Part shown: piece by piece, positions 18,285 through 27,789 of the stretch | Layout of the letters: every line of letters starts with the position of its first letter | Position numbering within the stretch: position 1 is the first letter of the stretch | Source of the DNA: Adhaeribacter swui | Lineage (GTDB): Bacteria > Bacteroidota > Bacteroidia > Cytophagales > Hymenobacteraceae | Assembly (NCBI RefSeq): GCF_014217805.1 | Contig: NZ_CP055156.1 | Location: 5,028,585 to 5,092,584, forward strand | Reading direction: 5' to 3' | DNA length: 64,000 bases | Position numbers and translations under genes: made by a program | Notes under the pieces: model-generated | Databases searched by the model: none | What the model saw: the letters and a program-made list of their open reading frames with translations, nothing else | What the model was told of the DNA's origin: nothing

Positions 18285-18293
18285 ATATTTTTG
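18263..18293 (+). promoter_or_regulatory. Promoter of holA, predicting a leaderless transcript
   Basis: TTG at 18263-18265, 20-nt spacer, then TATTTTTG at 18286-18293. The holA ATG at 18298 begins only 4 nt after the -7 element, where transcription itself would start. Confidence 0.7.
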
Positions 18294-18297
18294 TTCT

Positions 18298-19341
18298 ATG
18301 ACAGCCGAAGAAATTTTACAAAAGCTGAGAAATAAGCAATACGCGCCCGTTTATTTTTTGCAGGGCGAAGAACCATACTTTATTGATTTAATCTCGGATT
18401 ACATCGAAAAGAATGTTTTATCGGAAAGTGAAAAAGGTTTTAACCAGGTAGTGCTGTACGGCAAAGATGTTGATATCAGCACGATATTGCTCCAGGCTAA
18501 AAGATATCCCATGATGTCGGAACGGTCGGTAGTAATTGTGAAAGAAGCCCAGATGACTGCGGATATTGACCGGGAATCGGGCATAAAGCAATTAGAGGCT
18601 TACCTGCAAAATCCTTTACCTTCTACCATTTTGGTTTTTTGCTACAAGCTTAAAGTACTGGACGGTCGTAAATCTCTGGCCAAAACGGTAAACAAGCACG
18701 CGGTTTTATTAACTACCAAAAAGTTGTACGAAAACCAAGTACCCGGATGGATTAACGGTTACGTTAAATCCAAAGGTTTACAAATCAGTCCGAAAGCTAC
18801 CATGCTTTTAAGCGAATACATTGGAGCCGATATATCTCGCTTAGCCAACGAAATTGATAAGCTTACTTTAAATTTAAAGCCTGACCAAACCATTGATGAG
18901 CGGATGGTGCAGGAAAACGTGGGCATCAGCAAAGAATATAATATTTTTGAATTACAGACGGCCCTGATTCAAAACGATGTTCTAAAGGCCAACCGGATTA
19001 TTCAATACTTTGAGGCCAACCCCAAGAACAATCCCATTATTCCAAACTTAACTTTACTGTTTTCTTTTTTTACCAAATTATTGTGCCTGCATGCCTCGCC
19101 AGATAAATCGGAAGCGGCCATTAGTAAAAGTTTAGGCAACCGGAGTTTTTTGGTTAAAGAATATGTAACAGCCTTGCGCCATTTCAACTATTACCGTACC
19201 GCCCAAATCATTCATTTTATTAGGGTAGCCGATTTGCAAAGTAAAGGAATAGAAGGAGGTAACATGACCGATGGGGAAATTATGCAAGAGTTAATTTTTA
19301 AAATTTTACATCCAATTCCGGAGCAAGTTGCGGCCATGTAA
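18298..19341 (+). CDS. holA: DNA polymerase III delta subunit
   Basis: Clamp-loader delta subunit that opens the beta sliding clamp. The N-terminal DNA_pol3_delta domain (about 1-170) has the typical beginning ILQKLRNKQYAPVYFLQGEEPYFID; the C-terminal domain (about 210-335) is the clamp-loader collar. 347 aa from the ATG at 18298. An upstream ATG at 18280 would lie inside the promoter, so it is rejected. Confidence 0.92.
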   Translation: MTAEEILQKLRNKQYAPVYFLQGEEPYFIDLISDYIEKNVLSESEKGFNQVVLYGKDVDISTILLQAKRYPMMSERSVVIVKEAQMTADIDRESGIKQLEAYLQNPLPSTILVFCYKLKVLDGRKSLAKTVNKHAVLLTTKKLYENQVPGWINGYVKSKGLQISPKATMLLSEYIGADISRLANEIDKLTLNLKPDQTIDERMVQENVGISKEYNIFELQTALIQNDVLKANRIIQYFEANPKNNPIIPNLTLLFSFFTKLLCLHASPDKSEAAISKSLGNRSFLVKEYVTALRHFNYYRTAQIIHFIRVADLQSKGIEGGNMTDGEIMQELIFKILHPIPEQVAAM

Positions 19342-19527
19342 ACTGTATCTAATTTTTTTAATATTTACCAAAATTTTAGGTGCAACAAAGCGTTATTCTT
19401 CCAACTTCTTACCCTTTTTAGAATACGATGCTTTATTAAAACAAAAATAAAGCTGCTGGGCTTCGGCTGTTTTTATTATTTTTAACTTTTAAAATTTGTT
19501 ATACCGGCCTTGCCGGAACTTAATTTC

Positions 19528-22500
19528 ATGAAAAAACTGCACACCCTTCTGTTAACTTCTGCTCTTATGAGTGCCGGCCATTTGGCCGAAGCGCAACATA
19601 CGCAGGTGTTTACCAACCCGGATCGTTATTATCACGAAGGTTTAGAACTCTTTGAACGGGAAAAATACGGTGCTGCTCAACAAGCTTTTTCGCAATACGT
19701 GAGCCTGATTGGCGATAACACCAAAACCATTGATGCGCAATATTATTACGCCTTGAGCGGATTATATTTGCTGCACGCCAATGCCGAAAAATTAATTCTG
19801 GATTTTGCAGCAAATTATCCGGCGCACCCTAAAGCTTCCATTGCTTACCTGGAGTTAGGTAAATTTTACTTTAATAAAAAAGAATACGAAAAATCGATTG
19901 AGTACCTGGAGAAGGCGCCTATGGCTCGGCTCGATGAAAAACAAATAAAAGAAGCAGAGTTTAAGCTGGCCTATTCTTACTTTGCCCAAAAGCAGTTCGA
20001 TAAAGCCAAAGTTCTTTTCGACCGCAACAAAACCGGCGACCACAATTACGTATACGCATCTAATTATTACGCGGGCTACCTGGCTTACCGGAATGCCGAT
20101 TATGCCAACGCTAAAAACGATTTGCAGATAGCCGAACAAAACGATGCTTACAAGCAGATTGTGCCTTACATGCTCACCGAGATTTACTACAAAGAAGGCA
20201 ACACCGACGAGGTAATTACTTACGGCGAACGCGTACTCAAACAACAACCAGAACCCCAAAATGCCGACGAAATCCGGATTTTAGTAGGCGATGGCTACTA
20301 TAAAAAAGGGAACTACAAAACGGCTTTAACTTATTTCAACGATTACGCAAAAGGCAAAAAAAAGCTGGATTATACCATCTCGTATAAATTAGGGTATGCC
20401 AACTATAAAACTAATAACTATAAAGGCGCAATCCAGTATTTGCAACCAGTAGCTTCGCAAAAAGAAATTCTGGGGCAAAATGCCGCTTATCATCTTGGTT
20501 TAAGCTATTTAAAAGATGAGAATAAGCAATTTGCTTTAGCCGCCTTCGATCAGGCCCGCCGCGTTGATTTTGACAAACCCGTAACGGAATCGGCCACCTT
20601 AAAGTACGCCCAGATTAATTACGAGAACGGTAACTTTAACGAGGCTATTAATGCTTTAGGCGATTTCCGGAAAAAATTTCCGCAATCTAAATTAAGCAGC
20701 GAGGCCGACGATATTTTAAGTGAATCTTATTTAAACACCAGCAATTACGGCGACGCGGTGCGCCACATTGAAGGATTAAGCGAACGATCTGCCCGGATTA
20801 ACGAAACTTACCAGCGGGTTACATATTTTCAGGCAGTGCAATTATTTAACGATGGGCGCTTTCAAGAGGCGCTGAATATGTTAAATAAATCTTTAGAGCA
20901 CCGGTACGACAGCGAAATCCGGGCAGCCAGTTTCTTTTTAAAAGGCGAAACTCAATCCATTGCCCAACAGTGGAACGAAGCTATTGTGAGTTATGGTGCC
21001 GTTTTTAAAACTTCCAATGCATCTAAAACCGATTACTACATTAAAAGCCGTTACGGCATTGGTTACGCCTACTACAATACCCAGCAGTACGATAAAGCCT
21101 TACCCCATTTCAAAGCTTTTATCAGCGACAATGCCGTTAGCACCAATAATCTTAATTTAAATGATGCTACCATCCGGCTGGCCGATTGTTATTACATTCA
21201 AAAAAACTACAGCCAGGCCTTAGCTTTATACGACCAAGCCATTAGCCAAAAAGCCGCTGATTCAGATTTTGCTTATTTTCAAAAAGGAGTAATTTACGGC
21301 CTCCAGGGCAAGCGCGACCAGGCTATGGAAAGCTTACGAACCTTGGTAGGTAATTACCCGCGGTCGCAGTATGCTGATGAGGCCGCTTACCAACGCGCCA
21401 TTATTGATTTTGAAGCGGGCAACTACGCGCCGGCTATTGCAGGCTTTTCTAATTTAATCGATACCCGGCCCGATAGCCGGCTTGTACCGAATGCTTTGCA
21501 CAAACGAGGCGTGGCTTATACCAACTTAAACAAGCAAGCCGAAGCCCAGGCCGATTTTAAACGCATTTTAAACAGTTATCCTTCGTCTAAAATAGCGCAA
21601 AACGCGCTTTACAGTTTACAGGAATCGTTAGCGGCTACCAACCAAAGTGCCGAATTCGACACGTACTTAGCAAGATTTAAAAATGCGAATCCGCAAAGCG
21701 GGGCTTTAGAAGGAGTAGAATTTGAAGCCGCTAAATCGTTGTACCTAAGTGGCAAATACGATGAAGCGATTACCCGCTTAGAAGCTTATTTAACCTCGTA
21801 CCAAACCAGTTCTTACGCCCCGGATGCCCGGTATTTTTTAGCGGATGCTTATTTAAAAAATAATGATACCGAAGCCGCATTAACCCGATTAAAAGAAGTG
21901 GTCTCGGAAAATAAATCGGAGTACGTGAGCCGGGCAGTCTACCGAGTTGCCGAGCTGGAATTTGAAAATAAAAATTACCCCGAGGCCATTACGTACTACA
22001 ACCGGCTACTCGAAAAAGCAACCAGTAAAAAAGATCAATCAAATGCCTTAATGGGTTTAATGCGGAGTTATTACCTCACCAACGATTACGCGAACACCAG
22101 CAAAATGGCAGATGAATTAATTGCCCAGGGCAATGCTTCTTTAAACGCCTATAACTCGGCCTTGTTGTATAAAGGCAAAGCTTCTTATGCCGCCGGCAAT
22201 CTGGAGCAAGCCCTGAATGAACTTTCGGCTACGGTAGGTTCGGCCACTGATGCCAATGGCGCCGAAGCCCAGTATTTAGTGGGTGAAATCCATTATAAAC
22301 AAAAGAAATACAAAGAGTCGTTAGACGATTTGTTTAAAATTAGTAGTAATTACTCGGTTTACGAGTATTGGTTAGGCAAAGCTTTTATTTTGATTGCGGA
22401 TAACTATACCGCTACGAACGAGCTGTTCCAGGCGAAGGCTACATTAAACTCCGTCATTGAAAATTCGCCAAATCAGGAAATAGTAGAAGAAGCTAAAGCC

Positions 22501-22605
22501 AAACTTAACGCGCTGGAACCCGGATCAAGTACCAGTACCAACCAGCCTAAAGTAGATACTACCAAAATTAACCTTAACAACGTTCTGACCGACTCCATTA
22601 AGTAA
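19528..22605 (+). CDS. Large periplasmic TPR-repeat protein
   Basis: 1025 residues. Signal peptide MKKLHTLLLTSALMSAG... with cleavage after AEA (about residue 22), then roughly 25 TPR/Sel1-like units over the rest of the protein, many starting YYxGxxxYxxGxYxxAIxxF. Similar repeats occur in periplasmic scaffolds such as YbgF/CpoB and BamD, but this is much larger. No enzymatic domain is seen. The frame is open upstream to 19510 but the signal peptide fixes the start at 19528. It heads the tight eight-gene operon and its stop overlaps the next start by one base (TAATG), so translation of the two is likely coupled. Confidence 0.9.
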   Translation: MKKLHTLLLTSALMSAGHLAEAQHTQVFTNPDRYYHEGLELFEREKYGAAQQAFSQYVSLIGDNTKTIDAQYYYALSGLYLLHANAEKLILDFAANYPAHPKASIAYLELGKFYFNKKEYEKSIEYLEKAPMARLDEKQIKEAEFKLAYSYFAQKQFDKAKVLFDRNKTGDHNYVYASNYYAGYLAYRNADYANAKNDLQIAEQNDAYKQIVPYMLTEIYYKEGNTDEVITYGERVLKQQPEPQNADEIRILVGDGYYKKGNYKTALTYFNDYAKGKKKLDYTISYKLGYANYKTNNYKGAIQYLQPVASQKEILGQNAAYHLGLSYLKDENKQFALAAFDQARRVDFDKPVTESATLKYAQINYENGNFNEAINALGDFRKKFPQSKLSSEADDILSESYLNTSNYGDAVRHIEGLSERSARINETYQRVTYFQAVQLFNDGRFQEALNMLNKSLEHRYDSEIRAASFFLKGETQSIAQQWNEAIVSYGAVFKTSNASKTDYYIKSRYGIGYAYYNTQQYDKALPHFKAFISDNAVSTNNLNLNDATIRLADCYYIQKNYSQALALYDQAISQKAADSDFAYFQKGVIYGLQGKRDQAMESLRTLVGNYPRSQYADEAAYQRAIIDFEAGNYAPAIAGFSNLIDTRPDSRLVPNALHKRGVAYTNLNKQAEAQADFKRILNSYPSSKIAQNALYSLQESLAATNQSAEFDTYLARFKNANPQSGALEGVEFEAAKSLYLSGKYDEAITRLEAYLTSYQTSSYAPDARYFLADAYLKNNDTEAALTRLKEVVSENKSEYVSRAVYRVAELEFENKNYPEAITYYNRLLEKATSKKDQSNALMGLMRSYYLTNDYANTSKMADELIAQGNASLNAYNSALLYKGKASYAAGNLEQALNELSATVGSATDANGAEAQYLVGEIHYKQKKYKESLDDLFKISSNYSVYEYWLGKAFILIADNYTATNELFQAKATLNSVIENSPNQEIVEEAKAKLNALEPGSSTSTNQPKVDTTKINLNNVLTDSIK

Positions 22606-24284
22606 TGAAAAATAGATTTAGAATATCCGGTTTAACCTTAACCGTCGGTTTATTATTGGCTAGCCCTACAGTTTGGGCCCAAAAAACTACGGGTAAACTG
22701 GAGGATGCCGAAATTGTGGTGGAAAAAAGCCGAGTGAATGAATTGCCGGAGGCAAGCCGTAATTTTGAAAAATTTAAAGTTACACCTCCCGAAAAAAAGA
22801 TTAAGCCTTTAAGTTATAAGTTTACCGACTATAAACTGGCGCAACAGGATATTAACCTGAACATGCGGGTTTTAACCATTAAGCAAGAAGACCAGCTACC
22901 TATTCCGGGTAATTATTTAAAATTAGGTTACGGCAATTACGGTACCCCTTACCTGAAAGGCTATTTCCATAATAACCGCGACGAACAATATTCTTACGGC
23001 GCCGATATTTCGCATATTTCTTCTTCTAAAGGTCCCGTCGAAAATTCGGGGGTAAGTAATACCAGCATTAATTTAAACGGCGAATCTTACGCCGATGCAT
23101 TAACCATTGGGGGTAAGTTTTCTTACGGTCGGGACAGGTATAATTTTTACGGTTACTCGCCACGGGTAGAAGGTATTAAAGAAGATTCTATCAAGCAACT
23201 ATTTAACCGGGTTGCTGTTCAGGGGTATTTAAATAACAAAAACAGCGAGAGCCCATTGCAGTACCAGGCGGGTATCGGCGTTTCTATTTTCCGGGATAAT
23301 TTCGCGGCGAGGGAAAGTAATGTAGCCATCAATTTAGGCGCGGGCTATGCCATTTCTGCCATGTCGCGGTTTAACGTTGCCGCCGAATTTTCCGGCATAT
23401 CGTACCAGGACTCCGTAAAAACCAACCGCGGATTTTTTAAATTAAAACCAACCTACGACGTAGACGGCGAACGCTTTGATTATAGTTTGGGGGTAAACAT
23501 TGCCTATACCAACGACGAAGTAAACGATGCGCGCAAAATGAATATTTATCCGGTACTTAAAATTGCCTACGAAGTAGCCGACGATAAACTGGTATTATTT
23601 GGCGGGTTAACCGGCGATCTGCAACGTACTTCTTTGTATCAGCTTACCCAGGAAAACCCATTCTTAAATAGCAATCTGCAAATAGCAGACGTAAACAAAG
23701 CGTTGGATGTACATGGCGGTATTACCGGTAACGTTAGTAAAAACTTGAGCTTTACGGCCCGGGTTTCTTATTTGAGCTACCGCAATTTATATTTCTTTAA
23801 CAATGCCGTGTCAGATTCCAGCCGTTTCGATTTAATTTATGATCCGGATAATACCAACGTTTTAAATTTTTTTGGTGAGTTAGTTTATAAACAGGCTGAG
23901 AAATTGCGATTGGGTGTCCGGACAGAATATAACAAGTATAAAACCGCTGATTTAGAGAAGCCTTTTCACCGGCCGGCTACCCAGGCTACCTTCTTTGGAT
24001 CTTATAATATCTACAACAAGCTCTTCTTTAACGGCGAACTTTACTATATTAGCAGTTCGTACGGCCGTATTAACCGACCTACTTTAGGGAATACCGAATT
24101 AAACCAGGTGCTAAAGCAAACCAACAACATTGTTGATTTTAATTTAAAGGCAGATTACCGTTTTACAAATAAATTTTCAACTTTTGTAATGCTCAACAAT
24201 ATTCTGAATAAGAAATATGAGCGATTTGTAAATTATCCGAACAAAGGCCTGAATGTTATAGGTGGTATTTCTTACTCTTTCTAA
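22605..24284 (+). CDS. Outer-membrane beta-barrel protein, TonB-receptor-like
   Basis: 559 residues. Signal peptide of about 25 residues (cleavage after WAQ). From about 85 on it is beta-hairpin-rich with alternating aromatic and polar residues and ends in the C-terminal signature GGISYSF, which is read by the BAM complex. There is no obvious plug (the N-terminal 80 residues are too short and lack plug motifs), so it looks like a barrel related to TonB receptors without the gate. It overlaps the TPR gene by one base. The context suggests that it works with the TPR protein and the ExbB/ExbD/TonB-like proteins. Confidence 0.85.
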   Translation: MKNRFRISGLTLTVGLLLASPTVWAQKTTGKLEDAEIVVEKSRVNELPEASRNFEKFKVTPPEKKIKPLSYKFTDYKLAQQDINLNMRVLTIKQEDQLPIPGNYLKLGYGNYGTPYLKGYFHNNRDEQYSYGADISHISSSKGPVENSGVSNTSINLNGESYADALTIGGKFSYGRDRYNFYGYSPRVEGIKEDSIKQLFNRVAVQGYLNNKNSESPLQYQAGIGVSIFRDNFAARESNVAINLGAGYAISAMSRFNVAAEFSGISYQDSVKTNRGFFKLKPTYDVDGERFDYSLGVNIAYTNDEVNDARKMNIYPVLKIAYEVADDKLVLFGGLTGDLQRTSLYQLTQENPFLNSNLQIADVNKALDVHGGITGNVSKNLSFTARVSYLSYRNLYFFNNAVSDSSRFDLIYDPDNTNVLNFFGELVYKQAEKLRLGVRTEYNKYKTADLEKPFHRPATQATFFGSYNIYNKLFFNGELYYISSSYGRINRPTLGNTELNQVLKQTNNIVDFNLKADYRFTNKFSTFVMLNNILNKKYERFVNYPNKGLNVIGGISYSF

Positions 24285-24295
24285 AAGCCTGAATT

Positions 24296-25768
24296 ATGGT
24301 ATTAGAACATATTCGAAAATTATTGTTTGAGCATGATTGCGTGATTATGCCCGATTTTGGGGGGCTGATTACGCATTATGAACCGGCTAAAATTCATCCG
24401 GTGCGGCATACGTTTTCGCCACCGGCCAAGCGCGTGGCTTTTAACGAAAAACTTAAAATTAACGATGGCCTGCTTATTAGCACGCTAGCTTACGATCAAA
24501 AACTAAGCCCTGACGAAGCACAGCAACAAGTTTCTCAGTTTGTGCAGGAATTGCAGCGGGAGTTGAATTACAATAAACGCTTTGATTTAAAAGGTATTGG
24601 CATTTTCCGGTTAAACGAAGAAAGCAAAGTAGTTTTTGAATACATCGAAAACGAAAATTTTCTTCAGGATTCTTTTGGCTTACCCGAGCTGTTATCTAAA
24701 CCGGTAATTGCTTCAGAGCCGGTAATCTTGCGTACCCTGCTAAAAGACCAGAAAGAACCTGCCCAAAAAGGTTTTCGGAACACCATACGCCGGTATTACC
24801 GCGCCGCCACTGCTTTGGTTATTGGCGGGGTAGTGGTTACGGGCTTGTACTTGCTTTCGGTACAAACCGATTATAATGTAAGCGCCATTAACCCCATAAC
24901 TCTTTTTCAATCAGATAGCGCCGAAGGCTTTGCGACAGTAAACCCCGAAAGAGCTGATAACCCAATTGCAAAGAACCAGGTTACTGTGGAAGTTCAGCCC
25001 TTGGATGAATTGGAAGCAGAGGAGATTGGTGACCTGGCGGCCGATAGTAGCATCTTGATTACATCAGCGGATTTAGATAAAAATTTAAAAAATGAGAGCG
25101 CAGCGGATGAGGTAACTTCCGAAAGTTCTTTTTCCGGTAAAGAAGCAGAAGCCGGCAAAAAAAGTTTTAATGTTGCTAATCCTAAAAAGTTAACCATTGC
25201 CCCCGGCGAAGCAGTGTTGATTTCGGCTAAAGCTAATCCGGTTAAAACAAATCCAGCTAAACCGGCTACACCAAAACCAGTGGCAGGTTCGCCTGCCGTG
25301 GTGCGAACCAAACCAACCCCCAGCACAGAAAAGAAAGAGATAAAACGGAACTTCTCTGCCGAAGAAATTAATGCGGCATTATCCGCCGGTAAAACCCGGA
25401 TTAATCCCGAATCGACGAACACCAAAACGGCAGCGGGTGCTCTACATGTAACCCATGATAAAGAAGTAACCGCCACCAATAAAGCAGCAACTGGCGAAAA
25501 TGCTTCTTCTGGTAAAAGCACTACAATTAAACCAAGCGCAGAGCGTTTTTACGTTATTGTAAACGGGTATTCTACCTACGAAGGAGCAGAGCGGAACCGG
25601 CAAATACTGGCGAAGAAAGGTAGACCCGGCCAAGTTTTAGCCCCAGCCGGAGATGGTAAATTATACCGTATTGCCATAGCTGAATATAAAACGCGGGAAC
25701 AGGCTTTACAAAACTTACCGGAATTAAAAAATAAATACGGAAATACAATCTGGATACTTAAACGTTAA
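24296..25768 (+). CDS. HU-like (CCDC81-type) and SPOR domain membrane protein
   Basis: 490 residues with three parts. Residues 1-125 contain two HU/IHF-related domains of the bacterial HU-CCDC81 type (HDCVIMPDFGGLITHY at 13-28 and FDLKGIGIFRLNEESK at 96-111). One transmembrane segment follows (about 171-188). A long Lys/Ala/Thr/Pro-rich linker then leads to a C-terminal SPOR domain (about 414-490), which binds denuded septal peptidoglycan in other bacteria. The inferred topology is HU domains in the cytoplasm and SPOR in the periplasm. This architecture has been predicted to link chromosome and division site in Bacteroidota. It lies 11 nt after the barrel gene. Confidence 0.88.
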   Translation: MVLEHIRKLLFEHDCVIMPDFGGLITHYEPAKIHPVRHTFSPPAKRVAFNEKLKINDGLLISTLAYDQKLSPDEAQQQVSQFVQELQRELNYNKRFDLKGIGIFRLNEESKVVFEYIENENFLQDSFGLPELLSKPVIASEPVILRTLLKDQKEPAQKGFRNTIRRYYRAATALVIGGVVVTGLYLLSVQTDYNVSAINPITLFQSDSAEGFATVNPERADNPIAKNQVTVEVQPLDELEAEEIGDLAADSSILITSADLDKNLKNESAADEVTSESSFSGKEAEAGKKSFNVANPKKLTIAPGEAVLISAKANPVKTNPAKPATPKPVAGSPAVVRTKPTPSTEKKEIKRNFSAEEINAALSAGKTRINPESTNTKTAAGALHVTHDKEVTATNKAATGENASSGKSTTIKPSAERFYVIVNGYSTYEGAERNRQILAKKGRPGQVLAPAGDGKLYRIAIAEYKTREQALQNLPELKNKYGNTIWILKR

Positions 25769-25769
25769 C

Positions 25770-26465
25770 ATGAATTCTTTTCTTTTACAAATTACCACCA
25801 CTGCTCCCGATTCTTTAAACAATGTAGCCGCTGCGGCTTCCACTTCGGATCCTGATTTATCACTAATCGAACTGCTATTTAAAGGCGGATGGGTAATGAT
25901 TCCCATCTTAATTCTATCGCTTATTTCGATTTACATTATGGCGGAGCGGTACATCGCCATAAAACGGGCCTCGCAGAATCCGGACTCATTCATGAACCAG
26001 GTAAAAGGGTTAATTCTGCGCCACGATTTGCAGGGAGCCTTAATGCTGTGCAGCCAAACCCGCACGCCCATTGCCCGCATGATAGAAAAAGGGATTAAAC
26101 GCATTGGTCAACCCTTAAAAGATATTGAAACTGCCATCGAAAATGTGGGTAAACTAGAGGTAACTAAGCTGGAAAAAAACATCAGCATTTTAGGGATTAT
26201 TGCCGGTATTGCCCCCATGTTGGGTTTTATCGGAACCATTATTGGGGTAATTAAAATATTTTATGCCATCTCGGCTTCCGGCGATTTTGGAATTGCCCAG
26301 ATTTCGGGTGGTTTATACACGAAAATGGTAACCTCGGCGGCCGGCTTAATTGTGGGTATTATTGCGCACGTAGGGTATCATTATTTAAGTTTAATGGTAG
26401 ATCGGGTAGTGTTTAAAATGGAAAACAACGCTATTGAATTTACCGACTTATTACAGGAGAACTAA
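25770..26465 (+). CDS. MotA/TolQ/ExbB family proton channel protein
   Basis: 231 residues, three transmembrane segments (about 37-60, 140-165, 185-205) and the conserved cytoplasmic helices. Members form pentameric proton channels around two ExbD/TolR peptides and use the proton motive force to energise TonB or TolA. The N-terminal 35 residues are polar and probably periplasmic. It starts one nt after the HU/SPOR stop and is two nt from the ExbD gene. ExbB and TolQ cannot be told apart by sequence here. Confidence 0.93.
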   Translation: MNSFLLQITTTAPDSLNNVAAAASTSDPDLSLIELLFKGGWVMIPILILSLISIYIMAERYIAIKRASQNPDSFMNQVKGLILRHDLQGALMLCSQTRTPIARMIEKGIKRIGQPLKDIETAIENVGKLEVTKLEKNISILGIIAGIAPMLGFIGTIIGVIKIFYAISASGDFGIAQISGGLYTKMVTSAAGLIVGIIAHVGYHYLSLMVDRVVFKMENNAIEFTDLLQEN

Positions 26466-26467
26466 AC

Positions 26468-26869
26468 ATGCAATTACGCGGCCGTAGAAGGGTAACATCG
26501 CACGTAGAAACCGGTTCGATGAACGACATCATGTTTTTTTTGATGTTGTTTTTCTTAATTGTTTCTACGATGGTTAACCCCAACGTAATTAAATTATTAC
26601 TGCCTAGCGCCAACAGCGGCAAAGCCGTTGCCAAGCAGCAAATAAACTTATCGGTGAACGATAAAGGCGAATACTTTATTAATAAAAATCAGATTTCACC
26701 CGAAAACCTGGAACAGGAATTGGGCGCTGTAGTAGCCGGGATAGATGAACCTACCGTAGTGTTGCGGGTAGATGCAACCTTAAACGTACAAACCTTAGTA
26801 GATATACTGGAGGTAGGTAATAAATTAAAAATTAAGATGATTATGGCGACTCAAACGCCGAAAGCTTGA
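26468..26869 (+). CDS. ExbD/TolR family protein
   Basis: 133 residues. A basic N-terminus (RGRRRV) is followed by a single transmembrane helix (about 18-37) containing the essential Asp20 (MNDIMFFLMLFF), matching Asp25 of E. coli ExbD, and by the ExbD/TolR periplasmic domain with TLNVQTLVDIL. It should sit inside the ExbB/TolQ pore. A one-nt gap separates it from the TonB-like gene. Confidence 0.93.
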   Translation: MQLRGRRRVTSHVETGSMNDIMFFLMLFFLIVSTMVNPNVIKLLLPSANSGKAVAKQQINLSVNDKGEYFINKNQISPENLEQELGAVVAGIDEPTVVLRVDATLNVQTLVDILEVGNKLKIKMIMATQTPKA

Positions 26870-26870
26870 G

Positions 26871-27761
26871 ATGAGCATGGTCGTAGAAGAAGAAGAAAAT
26901 TATAAAAAATACGGTTTGTTGGTAACCCTGCTTTTTCATGCCGGGTTACTGACGCTGTTTTTCTTTATTATTTTGCGGGAACCCCAGCCGCCATTATCGG
27001 GCGGCGATGGCATTGTGCTAAATTACGGAGTAGATGCCGAAGGCTATGGCGATGTGCAAACTACGGCTCCGGCCAACGAATCGGAAAATAAAGAAGATAG
27101 CCGGCCGGCACCAAGCCGCCCAGCCCAGGTAGCCCAACCCGAAGTAAAACCCGAACCGGTTAAACAACCAGTAGTAGAGGAAAAGTTGCTAACAACTCAT
27201 GAAGAAAGCCCGGTTAACGTAAAAGTAATTGAAAAGCCGCAGCCCAAAGTAGTAGAGCAACCCAAAGAAGAAATTAAAGTAGAGGAAAAACCCAAAGCGC
27301 TTTATCCGGGAAAATCCGCGGCTAACAATGGCGCGGGTAATGGTACAGCCGGTAGCAGCAACAACGCCACCGGCAATAACAACGGCGACCGGCCCGGCAA
27401 AGTGGGCGACCAAGGCGACCCGAATGGTTCTTTAAATTCGAAAGCTTTGTACGGCAAGCCAGGAACGGGCAGCGGCGGTAGCGGATCTGGGTCTTTAAAT
27501 ATGCCGGGCTGGGGTTACGATCGGGAACCGCGGCCGAATGATACTTCTAACGAAACCGGTGAATTGGTTTTTAGAATTACCATTAACGAAGAAGGCGAAG
27601 TAGAATCGGTACGACGCTTAAGTGGGAACGTGTCGCAAGAACTGGAAAAGTTATACCGTGACGAAATTTACCGTACCACTTTTAGCCGGACTACCCCTAA
27701 AACTAATTCTGCCAGTGTAGGAGCAACGGGTACCATCCGGTTTATCATCCGCGCTAAATAA
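26871..27761 (+). CDS. TonB/TolA-like energy transducer
   Basis: 296 residues. An N-terminal transmembrane helix (about 15-36) contains His23 in LLFHAGLL, the position of the SxxxH motif used by TonB and TolA to contact ExbB/TolQ. It is followed by a Glu/Pro/Lys-rich linker (about 65-140), a Gly/Asn-rich segment (about 145-220) and a C-terminal domain of about 65 residues ending in GTIRFIIRAK. That domain is TonB-C-like in pattern but does not show the usual YP box. It could be a TonB or a TolA analogue. Genetic context favours partnership with the barrel, TPR and SPOR proteins. Confidence 0.85.
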   Translation: MSMVVEEEENYKKYGLLVTLLFHAGLLTLFFFIILREPQPPLSGGDGIVLNYGVDAEGYGDVQTTAPANESENKEDSRPAPSRPAQVAQPEVKPEPVKQPVVEEKLLTTHEESPVNVKVIEKPQPKVVEQPKEEIKVEEKPKALYPGKSAANNGAGNGTAGSSNNATGNNNGDRPGKVGDQGDPNGSLNSKALYGKPGTGSGGSGSGSLNMPGWGYDREPRPNDTSNETGELVFRITINEEGEVESVRRLSGNVSQELEKLYRDEIYRTTFSRTTPKTNSASVGATGTIRFIIRAK

Positions 27762-27789
27762 AAATTTTTAAAAAATTTAAATTCTGGGC

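Noticed and set aside
24994-25521. 175-codon antisense frame inside the HU/SPOR gene
   Set aside because: Its length comes from the Lys/Ala/Thr/Pro-rich linker on the other strand; the sense protein has clear domains.
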